A stretch of 62,000 bases of DNA from Cristatella mucedo (GCA_009760855.2 WPIO01000122.1:957501-1019500); one strand, 5' to 3'. Counted from the first letter of the stretch, positions 46,125-58,330 are shown. The notes: generated by a model not told the origin, from the sequence alone. A program made the numbers and translations.

Positions 46125-48215
46125 GCATATCGACTACAAGATCATAAGGCCAAGTCTAGCTGCTATAAAATCATTGTTGAATAACCGTTGCACAAACCAA
46201 ATAGGCTGATGTCGACGATCAACCGCCTCCTTAACTGCTCCCAGATTAGCTCCGTATCTAGTAATCCATGCGATTAAGCGATTATCTAGCCGATCACTTC
46301 TCTAGCTTTTTTGTCAACAAGAAAGACGAAGTCAGGGAGAACATCCCTAAAAATGGCAGTACCCCTGGAATCCCATCCGCATATTCCATGCAGCTCCTCC
46401 ATGTTTACATTGAAGGTCACCAGTGACCTCGTCCTGAAATTCATAACCCGAAGAAGACCACTAGTCCTCTGGACCCCATTCCCACTGTCCTATGTCTATC
46501 ATCGATTGATCTGTTGCTTCCATGCATAGCTACCACATAAATGTCATTAAACTAAGGTTATGTCCCAGCACCTTAAAAGAATGCTTAAATCAGCCACTAC
46601 TCAGGAAAGCTAGACTACAATAATAGCAATAATACTAATGCACTTGATAAAGCCCCCTCAGAGAACTCAATCTCTTCTTAGGCGCTTTAAATTTGCTGCA
46701 AAGGGAAACGTGATTGAATAGTGAGTAATATCATGCTTGATAAACAACATGAATAACATGGTTAGGGGTGACATGCACAGGGTAAGCATGCAAATGTGGT
46801 AAGTGGCAGCATGCACAGTGTCAGCTTGCGTAAGTACATGAAGGAGGAATCGCAGGGACCTACTAAATGCTGTCCTAAATAGATATTTTTTTTTAAGTTC
46901 TTTTTTAATGTGGTCAAGTCAGGGGGTGTTCTGACGCGAGTCGGGAGGGAGTTCCTGGCTTTGCAAGCATACAAACTAAATGCACGGTCTCCAAAGGATT
47001 TAAGGTTTGTGCAAGGTAGTGGTAAACTGTTGGATTCCGAAAAGCGGGCGGTACGATGCTTGGCCTGGTGGGGGAGTAGATCTGAGAGATAGGCTGGAGC
47101 CAAAGAATGAAGTGACCTAAAAGTGAGCGACAAAACCTTTAAGTCAATCCGTTGCTTTACTGGTATCCAGTGCAGGTCGGCGAGAAGTGGTGACTACGCC
47201 AAAAGAACTTAAAACACTTCTGCCAAGTCTCGCTTCTATTGCATTCAAAGAGACTGGAACCAGTCCTGGCAGACCACCTGAACTCATATATTGAAGCTTC
47301 AAACCTTGCTAGTGAGTTCGAGTCTGCTTTCGGAGCAACCACTGAGCAGAGTCAGCTTTGCTTTGGTTGAATAAGATTTACTTAATAATGCTGGCTTAGG
47401 CAGAGTATCTTTGCTTGCATTTCTCGATCTTTCGGCAGCTTTTGATAATATCGTTCACAGAATCCTTCGTGAGCGCCTCTCATCTGGCCTGTGCAAAACT
47501 GGCACGGCATTGAAATGGCTAAGGTCCTATCTCAGTGGGAGATTCCCGAGAATTAAAGTAAATGGACAAAGAGGTAAGTCTGTCGTGAGCGTTTTTCCAG
47601 TTTTCCATTTTTTGCAGTTGCCACATCTCTCCACTTCTCGCCGAATTGCTCTAGCTCTAAGTCAAGATACACATGAACTTCAAGTTTATATCATCACTTG
47701 CAGGTACCTTCATTCTTTTGCTCCAACGTACCTATGAGATCTACTCCACACCAGGCTAAACTTCGTATCACTGCTTTTCGGAATCTAATTGTTCACCTAT
47801 ACCTCGTTCGGATCTTAGAGACGATGCCTTTAGTTCATATGTTCCCATGCCTACAAGTCACTTCCAAATTCCGTCACGACATTCCCCGACTTGGCTACAT
47901 TTAAACGACACCCCCTTATTTGACCACATTGAAAAAAAAACTTAAATGCTTATATTTATCACAATATTTATTGGGTCTACCTGACTTGCTCTTTATGTTC
48001 TTATGTGTGCTGACACTGTGCATGCTGCCACTAACAATACTTGCAGCTGACCTTGTGGATGTTACCCCTAATCATGTTATTCTTTTTGTTTAGTGAGCAT
48101 GCTACCACACACCAGTCGATCGAGCTTCCTTTGCAGCAAATGGAAAGCGCCTAAAAAGAGATTGAGCTCTATGAGGAGGCTAAATCATACATAAAATGTA
48201 TTATTGTTATTATTT
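46125..48215 (+). mobile_element. LINE-B copy with internal deletion, host of a nested insertion
   Basis: 46,125-46,612 matches the linker between endonuclease and RT of the long copy (56,040-56,520). After the insert it resumes at 47,192 and runs through CAGACCACCTGAACTC and FLDLSAAFDNIVHRIL to AAATGGACAAAGAG at about 47,573. It then jumps about 600 bp to GTCTGTCGTGAGCG, with a short pyrimidine-rich filler, and continues to the 3' tail at about 48,215. Confidence 0.85.
46619..47191 (-). mobile_element. Nested LINE-B insertion with 6-bp target duplication
   Basis: A minus-strand LINE-B 3' copy (LTFRSLHSLAPAYLSDLLPH onwards, 3' UTR, hairpin, AAT repeats). It is flanked by GACTAC at 46,613-46,618 and 47,192-47,197. 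The interrupted LINE-B reads on across the two flanks. Confidence 0.92.
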
Positions 48216-48689
48216 GCAGCACTAAATTGTAGGTCGCTTTATTATTTTGCTCTGTCTTAGCACACCCCATACTCAAGGCCACACTTCACGTGCATGTTCA
48301 CTTTACGAAGGCTCAAAAAGAAGCATTTAAACGGATTTGTGATTGCACATCTCAAAATTCTAGCATGCATAAGGATGCTAGCAGCAAAAGTCTGCCACTT
48401 TTTTTACTATGGTTATATCTTTTAAGCCTCGGCTAAATATGAATATGTTGCTACCAGATTTTCCTTTGGCGCAGTGAACTAGTGTGCTTTTGTTTCAATG
48501 TGCTTCGCGTGCCTACGTTCGCGACAATTTACTAAAAATAGCTAGCTGGGTGACCAACTAACCAGTGGCCATAGGTGTCTCCAGGTTTGCTTCAGAATGC
48601 TGGCCTAAAAATTATACTTGTTTGGTTTTGCATGCTAGATAGCCGTGTCCCTAGCACTCGATTAATGATTTTTTGCAGTGAGTTATAGA

Positions 48690-48735
48690 TCTCCTGGATA
48701 TAGATTAAGTTCTCTTGTGATGCTATAAGACATAT
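48690..48735 (+). mobile_element. SINE-1 tail relic
   Basis: ATAGATTAAGTTCTCTTGTG then ATGCTATAA, next to an inverted SINE-1. Confidence 0.55.
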
Positions 48736-48744
48736 TATGAAAAA

Positions 48745-48880
48745 TCATTCATTTGTACAGTGTCCTAAGAAAACTTAATCTTTATTCAGGTGCTTAACAT
48801 ATATGCCAGTGGGCTTGACCCTACAACCTCGGCCAGACCTTGGTCGGGACAGTACCTTAACCACTGGGTCACACCAGATC
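48745..48880 (-). mobile_element. SINE-1, diverged
   Basis: Minus-strand order of tail, B-box region (GGGTCAAGCCC) and GACCAAGGTCTGGCCGAGG is intact, with many substitutions. Confidence 0.8.
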
Positions 48881-49478
48881 AGCAACAAACTGGCACTACT
48901 CTAATTATTTACTTCTTGCAGTTTATATATCGTGAATACATTGGCATACTCGAGCCAAATAAGCCACGTGGGTCTGTCATAGCCCATATGAAAAGAAAAG
49001 GATACCTCAGTTCTAATGCACCAATAGGAATACTTGTATTTTAATTTGGATACTATTTTACTGTGAAGAAGGCTAGTACCACAATTCCTCAAATAGAACT
49101 TTAAATAACAATGTTTACACCTTAATTGATAATTTTTCTAAGCTATTGCCCCAGCCCAATTTCTGCAATTGCAAATTAAATTGCTGCTTCACATCCGGAG
49201 ATTTATGATTTGCTGGGTCTCATGGGAAGCATTCTAAAGCCAGCAGAATATATATACATAATTGCTGTCAAATTGAGTTGTCCAGAAAAATACTGGAACA
49301 ACCGTAACACCAATCTTCACAAACATATGGGTTCTAGACAAAACCTGCACATGAAATAATAAAATTCATCGTTTGCATGAGAGTATTTGTGAAATAGGTG
49401 AGAATACAAACACACTGACTGTCAAGGTCTTGGTCGGTGCATTATTGCACAAACATGTTATGTGTGAATAAATCTTAC

Positions 49479-49581
49479 CTTCTACAAACAATGACGACAG
49501 CAACTACAATGCCAATCATCACAAGGATGCCACCAACTAATCCGCCAATGAGAGCTGCTTTGGGGCCAGAGATTGTAGGTC
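49479..49581 (-). CDS. RPTP exon: single transmembrane helix
   Basis: 103 nt (phase 1 in, 2 out) with donor AGAAG/gtaagatt. It encodes a Pro-Gly stalk and then a hydrophobic run of about 24 residues (core LIGGLVGGILVMIGIVV), ending in Cys-Arg with the next codon split. The acceptor chosen is ctaagcag, because an in-frame TAA lies just upstream; a second AG eight bases further up is out of frame. The glycine-rich helix and the basic stop-transfer residue place the upstream exon outside the cell and the downstream exons inside. Confidence 0.82.
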
Positions 49582-49907
49582 CTGCTTAGGTCCTAAAAGA
49601 AATGAAAGAAAGACAAAGGTTTGAATGAGAGGTCATCAGCCAAGAGATATGCATACTTCTATGTATAGCATAGAAAGCATAGACAAAACAGTGAAATACA
49701 AATGTATGTAGAGCTTCCAAACGCCCATGCAGCGTAGGCTCAAACCATGACTTATGCAAAAATAGTTCTGGCTTAAAAAAAATATGTTAGTCAGTTAACC
49801 ATAAAGTATTTTGCAAATCCATTTGTCACGATGACCCTTAGCATCGGTTCACAAACGAAACTAAGCAGAGGACCAATGAGGTATGAATAGCTAAGTAGGC
49901 TTAAGTT

Positions 49908-51531
49908 CACAATACACTAGACCAAGAGAACTTAAGCAACTACCGCCCAGTCTCCCTTCTACCATTCCTATCAAAGACACTGGAACGGGTCGTGGCAGAC
50001 CAGCTGAACTCGTATATCGAAACCTCACACCTTGCTAGTAAGTTCCAGTCTGGCTTTAGAGCTAATCACTCCACAGAGTCAGCATTGCTTCGGGTATACA
50101 ACGACCTACTTAGGAATGCAGACATGGGTAGAGTGTCTCTTCTTGTTTTGCTCGATCTTTCGGCAGCTTTTGATACCATCGATCACAAAGTACTTCTAGA
50201 GCGCCTCTCATCTCGCCTGGGCATCACTGGCAATGCTCTGCAGTGGTTCAGGTCCTATCTCAGTGGGAGACTTCAGAGTGTTGACGTGAATGGACAAAGA
50301 TCATCTGATGTACCTCTGAAATATGGAGTACCTCAGGGCTCTATGCTAGGTCCGGTCCTTTTCACCGTTTATACTCTCCCTCTCGCTGATGTGATTGCCA
50401 AGCACAATCTAGGCTTTCACTTCTATGCGGATGACACTCAGTTGTACCTTTGCTTTGATCCCTCCCAGCCTTCGAGCCCCTCAAATTCTCTCAACTCACT
50501 TGCTGCATGCATTGATGACATCCGATCATGGATGGCAGCAAATTTTCTAAAACTAAACGATGATAAAACTAACTTACTAGTTATGGGCAAACCTAGTGTT
50601 ATTCAGAAATTGGAAAGGCTGACTTTCAAAATTGGCTCTGCCAGCATATCTCCAGTTGCATCAGCTCGAAATCTAGGTGTCATATTCCAAAGCGACCTCT
50701 CGTTAGACGACCACATCAGCTCCACAGTCAAATCAGCCTATTTTCAGCTTCATAACCTTGCTAAAATTAGGGCTTGTTTAGATAAGGATACCACGTCCAA
50801 GTTGGTCCATGCATTCGTGACATCTCGTCTCGACTTCTGCAACTCACTGCTTACTGGCCTACCAGCATGTGCGATCAGGCGATTGCAGCTGGTGCAAAAC
50901 TCTGCAGCTAGGCTTGTCTGTCGTGAGCGTCGTCGCAGTTGCCACATTACTCCACTTCTCGCCGACCTGCACTGGTTACCAGTCAAGCAACGGATTGACT
51001 TCAAAGGTTTTGTCGCTCACTTTTAGGTCTCTTCATTCTATGGCTCCAGCCTATCTTTCAGATATACTACCCCATCAGGCAAAGCATCGTACCACTCGCT
51101 TTTCGGAATCCAACAGTCTAGAAATACCTCGTACAAACCTTAAATCCTTTGGAGACCGTGCATTTAGCTCGTATGCTCCCACAGCCTGGAACTCCCTCCC
51201 GACCTGCATCAGAACATCCCCTGACCTGACCACATTTAAAAGAAACTTAAAAACATACCTATTTAGGACAGCATTTAGTGGGTCCTTGTGATTCGTCCTC
51301 GATGTGCTTATGCGTGCTGACACTGTTCATGCTGCCACTAACCACATTCGCATGCTGACCCAGTGCATGTAACCCCTAACCATGTTATTCATTTTGTTTG
51401 TTTTTCAAGCATGATTTTACTTACTATTCTATTGCGTATCACTTTGCAGCAAATGTAAAGCGCCTAGAAAGAGATTAAGTTCTCTGAGGGCGCTTTACCA
51501 AGTGCAATATTATTATAATATTATTATTACT
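49908..51531 (+). mobile_element. LINE-B copy with intact reverse transcriptase ORF, 5'-truncated
   Basis: ORF 49,992-51,026 (344 codons) holds FQSGFRANHSTESALLRVYN, LLDLSAAFDTIDHKVLLERL, GVPQGSMLGPVLFTVYTLPL, FHFYADDTQLYLCF and HWLPVKQRIDFK. A frameshift near 51,005 separates the C-terminal domain (SFGDRAFSSYAPTAWNSLPT). The 3' UTR follows, with hairpin AAAGCGCC...GGCGCTTT and an ATT-rich tail. The endonuclease is absent. Confidence 0.93.
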
Positions 51532-52338
51532 ATCTAGTAGCCATATCACTACTGATTTATATCAATCCAAGTATAGAGAGAACCGGTTGGAATAGTCAGC
51601 CACTGTGGCAGGTGGTGCCTAATCACGGACAGATATAGAATATGTCGACTAAAAGTGAAGTTAGTCTTATGAATAAAACAATTAAATGTTTATTCGTCAA
51701 AGGAATACCTACATTAGGAGTAATTGATGATAGTAGCACCAAGCCACCTCCAATTACGACAGCAAAGTCACCTTGGTGCGTTTATGGTTTCAAATAACGA
51801 GTTCAAGGAATGGATAGCTAAGTAAGGCCTATGTGCACATTGTTTTGGCTGCGTCTCATTCTGCCCGAGTCCATTTCCATGGCACCTCTCGTAGTTAAAC
51901 CTCGTTCGGGTATGCTATACTCATGAATTCACATTATGCTTACACTCGATATGCTTATAGGTTTTTTTGGGTACCTAAACACGAATGTAGGCTAGCACAA
52001 TAAAGGTAAGTCTATGATTAAATTCAGCATTCACCTCAATCGAATGACATCAGCTATATGCAGTAACAAACTGTTTGCTGCCATACCATCTAAAGACATT
52101 TACGAACTAGTGCATAAATTACGGAATATGATGCATTTTAGCATATTATCATAAGCAATATAATGAGATTTGACTGGTAAGCGCTAAGTAAAACCATTAC
52201 CAAGACCGCTTAGTATCTGGTTCTAATTATTACATATCAGCCAAACCGCAAACTTATAGTAATAAATCGTGCAGAGACAAAGAAAGCAGGGCACATTGTC
52301 CCAGTGAATGAACTTCCATTCATGTCAAAAGTACTTAC

Positions 52339-52492
52339 TCATGTGAACTATTTCAGCATAAGAGTATACAGAGCCATCGCTCATTGTTTCGTTTACAACA
52401 CAGTTGTAACTGGCACCTTGAACTAATCCACAAAGCTTCGTACTAGAGCCGTTAGAGAAGCTGGTCATCTTTGCACTATACTCACACTGCAT
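52339..52492 (-). CDS. RPTP exon: ectodomain, C-terminal half of a fibronectin-III-like domain
   Basis: 154 nt, open in one frame only, starting after a ctttatag acceptor and ending before gtaagtac. It encodes 51 residues plus one base. The segment LCGLVQGASYNCVV fits the end of an FN3 domain (strand with a conserved Tyr in G-x-x-Y-x-C-x-V). It also has possible N-glycosylation sites (NGS, NET). The leftover base joins in phase with the transmembrane exon. The matching first half of the domain was not found with confidence, so the FN3 label is moderate. Confidence 0.65.
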
Positions 52493-52827
52493 CTATAAAG
52501 ATTGTGAAAAAGCACTGCTGTACACGTTTTCCTAAGAGTTTCCTAACCAGACTGACGGGCAGTAATATTTTTAGATAATCACTAGAACAACCAAAATCAT
52601 GAAAACAAGCAGCCCTGGCGAATAAGGACATGTGGTCTCTTTCATGGAACTAAAACTACTAATCTTCTATTATAGCCAACGATTTACGATGTAGCAGATC
52701 GAGTGGATTTAGATCTTTTCCAGCAAGCCAGGAAGATCATCTACAAACTTAAACTGATGCTCTTACGGTCAAAGTATCATGCCACAAGTGGAGCTGGCCA
52801 GCGATTAAGCATAGCTTTAATATTCAT

Positions 52828-52918
52828 AATAGTAGCAATAATACATTTCATAAAGCACTAAGCAAAAACTCGATCTTTTTCTAGGTGATTTACAATTGCT
52901 GCAAAGGAAGAATAATCT
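52828..52918 (-). mobile_element. LINE-B 3' tail only
   Basis: TAATAGTAGCAATAATAC, CATAAAGCACTAAGC and GATTTACAATTGCTGCAAAG: a diverged minus-strand end. Confidence 0.75.
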
Positions 52919-52919
52919 A

Positions 52920-53044
<125 letters not shown>

Positions 53045-53081
53045 ATCAAACGTTAATGGTTATTGTTAGTTTGTTAGTTCG

Positions 53082-54255
53082 TGTTTAGGTCCGGTTCTTT
53101 TAACGGTTATACTCTCCCTGTTGCTGATGTGATTGCCAGGCACAATCTAGGCTTTCACTTCTATGCGGATGACACTCACTTGTACCTTTGCTTTGATCCC
53201 TCCCAGCCTTCAAGCACCTCAAATTCTCTCAACTCACTTGCAGCATATATTGATGACATCCGCACATGGATGGCAGCAAATTTTCTAAAACTAAATGACG
53301 ATAAAACGAACTTACTAGTTATGGGCAAACCCAGTTTGATTCAGAGATTGGAAAGGCTGACGCTCAAAATTGGCTCTGCCAGCATATCTCCAGTTGAATC
53401 AGCTCGAAATCTAGGTGTCATATTCCAAAGCGACCTCTCGTTAGATGACCATATCAGCTCCACAGTCAAATCTGCCTATTTTTAGCTTCATAACATTGCT
53501 AAAATTCGGGCTTGTTTAGATAAAGATACCACGTCTAAGTTGGTCCATGCATTCGTGACATCCCGTCTCGACTTCTACAACTCACTGCTTACTGGCCTAC
53601 CTACATGTTCGATCAGGCGATTGCAGCTGGTGCAAAACTCGGCAGCTAGACTTGTCTGCCGTGAGCGTCGCAGTTGCCACATTACTCCACTTCTAGCCGA
53701 CCTGCACTGGCTACCAGTCAAGCAACGGATTCACTTCAAGGTTGTGTCGCTCATTTTCCCCTTCATTCTATGGCTCCAGCCTATCTCTCCGACATACTAC
53801 CCCATCAGGCCAAGCATCGTACCACCTGCTTTTCGGAAAACAACAGTCCAGAAATACCTCGTACAAACCTTAAATCCTTTGGAGACTGTGCAATTAGTTC
53901 GTATGCTCCCAAAGCCTGGAACTCCCTCCCAACCTGTGTCAGAACATCCCCTGACCTGACGACATTTAAAAGGAACTTGAAAACATACCTATTTAGGACA
54001 GCATTTAGTTGGTCCCTGTGAATCGTCCTTGATGTGCTTATGCGTTCTGACACTGTGCATGCTGCCACTAACCACATTTTGCATGCTGACCCTGTGCATG
54101 TCACCCTTAACCATATTATTCATTTTGTTTGTTTTTCAAGCATGATTTCACTTACCATTCAATTGCATTTCACTTTGCAGCGAATGTAAAGCACCTAGAA
54201 AGAGATTACGTTCTCTGAGGGTGCTTTATCAAGTGTATTATTATTATTATTCTTA
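53082..54255 (+). mobile_element. 5'-truncated LINE-B copy
   Basis: Starts at GGTCCGGTTC within the RT. It encodes LGFHFYADDTHLYLCFDPSQ and WMAANFLKLNDDKTNLLVMG, then a stop (TAG at 53,483) in place of a Gln codon, and the C-terminal domain in broken frames. The hairpin at about 54,190 reads AAAGCACC with GGTGCTTT. Confidence 0.92.
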
Positions 54256-54257
54256 AT

Positions 54258-54376
54258 ATTATCAAGCATGATATTACTCACCATTCAATTTCATTTCCCT
54301 TTGCAGCAAATGTAAAGCGCCTAGAGAGAGAGATTGAGTTCTCTGAGGGCGCTTTATCAAGCGTACTACTATTATT
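54258..54376 (+). mobile_element. Second LINE-B 3' tail directly after the first
   Basis: AAGCATGATATTACTCACC to the hairpin and TACTACTATTATTG repeats the last 110 bp of LINE-B once more. Confidence 0.88.
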
Positions 54377-54384
54377 GTTATTAG

Positions 54385-54567
54385 AAGTGGTACCATGCTT
54401 GATAAACACCAAGAATAACATGACTAGAGGTGATAGGCACAGGGCCAGCGTGCAAGTGTGGTTAGAGGCCGCATCCAACAATGTCAGCCCCCTTAAGCAC
54501 AAAAAGGTCGAATCAGAGGGACCCAATAAATGCTGTAATAAATAGATGCGCTTTTTAGCTTTGCAGC
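54385..54567 (-). mobile_element. LINE-B 3' UTR piece, inverted
   Basis: GGTACCATGCTTGATAAACA, GGTGATAGGCACAGGG and GGACCCAATAAATGCTGT are the minus-strand 3' UTR, lying tail to tail with the preceding plus-strand tail. Confidence 0.85.
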
Positions 54568-54763
54568 CCATTTCACAAAAATTGTAGGACAAATGCAGTA
54601 AAAGTTGGAATATTCACTCTAAACACAGCCCTGTGATATGAAATTTTTACTGGTCTATTCTGTGGTCTATTTTTAGCCTATGGATTGGATATAACTCAGT
54701 AATTCGTGGGACCTAAAGCAGCAATATGGTGCACAATCCTTTGAAGGCTTCAAAAATAAATAC

Positions 54764-54938
54764 AAAATATTCGCTGACATACCAGCCTCTTTTGTATAAC
54801 GACAGTAGAGCCTTTAGGGCTAGCACTATCCCTTGCAGTGGTGATAAATAATCTGGCACAGCACGATTCGAACCCACGACCTCGGGATCGAGGTCATAAA
54901 GAGCAACCACATTACCTAGTGTGCCATCACGGCTCACC
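54764..54938 (-). mobile_element. SINE-2 (tRNA-derived)
   Basis: Minus strand reads GAGCCGTGATGGCACACTAG, then CGTGGGTTCGAATCGTGCTG (B box GGTTCGAATC). The tail GTTATACAAAAGAGGCTG matches the copy at 4,970-5,150. Confidence 0.88.
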
Positions 54939-55024
54939 AAGGTTTTCAAGTACGGTTTCCAGAAGAAGGCATACAAGTAAGCAGCATGGCTTTCTCTCTG
55001 TTGCAAGCTTGACAGTGAATCTCT

Positions 55025-58000
55025 CTAACTTGGTGTTCGTCAGGCCTGCTATGTCTCTCCGGCGACCCACTTTTACGCTTGTATTTGGAATCGTCGCTAA
55101 ACGTGCAATGAGCCTCTAGTATTAAACGACCTCACTTCTGATAATGGCCTTGACCTGCTCACCTTCACTGAAAAAAGGCTAAAATCGGTAAACTGCCAAC
55201 AATTGAAGACCCAACCCCGACTGGTTTCTCATTCTTTCAGACCCCTAGATCAATCGAAATTAAAGGTGGAGTTGCTGCTGTCGAGCACTCAAAATTCAAA
55301 TACGAGCCATTTGCAGTATCCTTGAAGTGGTCTTTCGAATCCACTGTCTTGATTTCATGCGAAAACACTCTACCAATTGTGGCAGTAGTCCATCGCCCAT
55401 CAGGTACCAAATCCTTCTTTTATCTCATATTTTTCCGATCTCATTTCAATTATGTGTGCAAGAAATCAATCCTTCCTTGTTATTGGTGATTTCAACGTTT
55501 ACTTTGAAAACTTATCTGACGCCTTCAGCACAGAATTTCGTGTATTGACAGACTCATTGTCACTGGTGGCTCATGTGCTTGACCCTACTCACATCGTGGG
55601 TCATATGCTCGACCAAATTTTCTCATACAGCTGCACTTTGCCATTACCAATTATTACCAAATCCTGCTTATCTGACATCATGCAGGTCACACACTGTCTA
55701 CAATGCCTGCCCTCCTCTAAAGTCACCTGTAAATCGGGAAACCTCAAGACCCTTGACATGAATGCTGTCCGTTCAAGAATACCTGCCTCACTTCTGCTGC
55801 TCAGTCCCCTCTCCGATCTGTCATCATTGATAAATAGCTACAACACGACACTAGCTGACCGGCTCGACAAATTTTCACATATGACTAAGCACACTGTGTG
55901 CCCTCGCTCAGAAGGCCTATAGTTAACCACAGACATTAAACTAGCCAGGTCTACTAAGCCTAAGCTTGAAAAAAGCATACAAAAGACCAGTACTGACTGT
56001 CCATTGACAGGCCTATGAGGACTACTGTATGTCGTACCAATTGATCATAGCAAAGGCCAAATCTAGCTACTCTAAAGAAAATTGTTGAATCCCATATGTA
56101 CAATCCAAAAATGCTGATGTCGACGATCAACCATCTCCTCAACCGCTACCAGGTTTACTCCTCATCCGATGATCCCTGTGATGGTCTAGCTCATCGCTTC
56201 TCTAGCTTCTTTATCCAGAGCATGGACACGATCAGGGAGACCATCCATGCGATGGCAGCATCCACGTAGAATGTTGTACCTCGTTTCCTTCCAGCACCTC
56301 GGGGTCTATATTCAAGCAGGTCACTTAGTGACCAAGTCCTTAAGTTCATAGCCCAATCAAAGAACAAAGAAAATCCTTTGGAATCTTATATCACAGTCCT
56401 GCTTCAATGTTGTGACAATCTACTGCTGCCATTGTGACAATCTACTGCTGCTATGCATAACTAGCATCATAATTATGTCATTAGCCTCAGCTTGTGTCTC
56501 AGCACCTCTCAAAAAGGTGGTTTTAAGGCCAGTACTAAGAAAGCAACACTAGACCTAGATAACTTAACCAACTACTGCCCAGTCTCCTTTCTACTATTCT
56601 TATCTAAGACACAGGAACAAGTCATGGCAGACCAGCTGAACTAAGATATTGAAACTTCAAACCTTGCTAGTAGGTTACAGCCTGGCTTTAGAGCTAATCA
56701 CTCAACAGAGTCAGCGATGCTTCGGGTGTTCAACGACCTATTTTGGAATGCAGACATGAGTAGAGTACATCTGCTTGTTTTGCTCGATCTCTCGGCAGCT
56801 TTTGATACTATCGATCACCAAGCCCTTCTTGAGCCCCTTTCATGACCCCTGGCCATCACAGGCACTGCACTGCAATAGCTTCTATCTCAGTGGGAGACTC
56901 CAGACTATTGATGTGAATGGACAAAGATTATGCGAGGCAACTCTGAAAGATGGGGTATCTCAGGGCTCCGTGCTAGGTCAGGTTCTTTTCACGGTTTATA
57001 CCCTGCCTCTTTTGCTATGTGATTGATATACACAATCTAGGCTTTAACTTCTATGCAGATGACACTCGGTTGTACCTTTGCTTTGATAACTGCCAGGTCT
57101 CGAGTATGCCGAATTCTCTTAACTACCTTGCTGTATGTATTGATGACATCCACACATGGATCGCAGCAACTTTATTACATTGAATGGTGATAAAACTAAC
57201 TTACTAGTTATGGGAAAATCAAGAGCAATTAAGGAACTGGAATGTCAAACACTCAAAAGGGGCTCTGCCAGCTTACCACCTGTTGAATCTGCACAAAATC
57301 TAGGTGTCATGTTCAAAAGCGACTTTTCGTTCGACGAACTCAGCAGCTCCACAATCATGTCTGCCTACTTTTGGCTAGAAAACATTGCCAAAATTCGGCC
57401 TCGTTTAGGTAGGTTTACCACACCTAAGTGGGCCCATGCATTTGTGACATCCTGTCTTAACTTCTGTAACTTACTGGTTGCTAGTATTCCGGCATGTGCA
57501 ATCAAGCGCTTGCAGTCGGTGCAAAACTCTGCAGTTAGGCTTGTTAGTCTTGAGCCTCACAGGTGCCACATCACACCTCTTCTAGCTGACCTGCACTGGC
57601 TACCAGTTAAGCAACGGATCGACTTCGAGGTTTTCTTGCTCACTTTTAGGTCCGTTCATTCATTTGCTCCAGCCTACCTGCCAGATCTACTCCCAGGCCA
57701 AGCATCCTACTAGTTGCTTTTCGGATTTTAACTATTAACCTATACCTCATAAAAATCTCAAATCCTTTGGAGACCGTGCATTTAGTTCGTATGCTACCAA
57801 AGCCTGGAACTCACTCTCGACTTCCGTCACGACAACCCCTGACATGACTACATTTAAAAAGAAATTTAAAATGCACATATTGATGACAGCATTTAGTGGA
57901 TCCCTGTGATTCGTCCTTTATGTGCTTACACATGCTGACACTGTTGCACACTGCCACTAACCACACTTGAATTCTGACCATGTCGATGTCACCCTAGCCA

Positions 58001-58057
58001 TGCTATTCAAGTTGTTTATCAAGCATGCTACCAGTCAGCATTCGATCGTCTTCCACA
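55025..58057 (+). mobile_element. Longest LINE-B copy, about 3 kb, degraded
   Basis: Endonuclease N-terminus LLNDLTSDNGLDLLTFTEKR near 55,128. VIGDFNVYFENLSDAFSTEF near 55,480. Linker 55,900-56,520. RT from about 56,560 with LLVLLDLSAAFDTIDHQ-like sequence and an ADDTRLYLCFD-like stretch near 57,060. C-terminal domain to about 57,900 and 3' UTR. Many frameshifts and stops. The 3' end is lost just before the hairpin, where an inverted LINE-B piece begins. Confidence 0.88.
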
Positions 58058-58330
58058 GGTAAACTATGAGATTCCGAAAAGCGAGTGCTACGATATGTAG
58101 CCTGGTGTAGGAGTAGATGTGATCGGTAGGTTAGAGGCAAAGAATGAAAGGACTACAAGTAAGGGAAAAACCTTAACAACGCTGCATTGCTTGACTGGGA
58201 TTCAGTGCAGTTCGGCGAGAAGTGGGATGATGTGGCTCCTGTGAGGCTCAGGACTGACAAGCCTAACTGCAGAGCTGTGCACCAACTTTAAGTGCCTTAT
58301 TGCTAAGGCCATTAGACCTGCAAGCAAGAG
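58058..58330 (-). mobile_element. LINE-B reverse transcriptase piece, inverted
   Basis: GATTCCGAAAAGCGAGTGCT, TTGCTTGACTGGGATTCAGT and AAGCCTAACTGCAGAGC match minus-strand copies at 46.6-47.2 kb. Confidence 0.85.

Larger units (their letters stand above)
44788..49478. other. RPTP intron between transmembrane and juxtamembrane exons
   Basis: Filled from 45.4 to 48.9 kb by LINE-B and SINE-1 pieces, listed separately. 44.8-45.4 kb and 48.9-49.4 kb show nothing recognisable. Confidence 0.6.
11751..52492 (-). other. Receptor-type tyrosine phosphatase gene, tandem D1-D2 (3' part, 19 exons)
   Basis: Gene span built by joining 19 minus-strand exons by homology, splice sites and reading phase; the total is 2,088 nt, ending in TGA. 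Order: FN3-like piece (residues 1-51 of the partial protein), transmembrane helix (about 61-84), juxtamembrane (86-141), D1 (about 142-422), linker and D2 (about 423-695). The D2 motifs resemble the type IIB (kappa/mu) vertebrate RPTPs most, from memory of the family. The protein would sit in the plasma membrane, sense adhesion or ligand outside, and remove phosphate from tyrosines inside through D1. The N-terminal exons are missing or not recognised. Assignment as an RPTP is very sure; the subfamily is inference. Confidence 0.93.

Noticed and set aside
48990-49060. Possible juxtamembrane exon on the minus strand (SKIVSKLKYKY)
   Set aside because: Its donor leaves phase 0, which cannot join the exon at 43,243; the 44,744-44,787 exon fits both sides.
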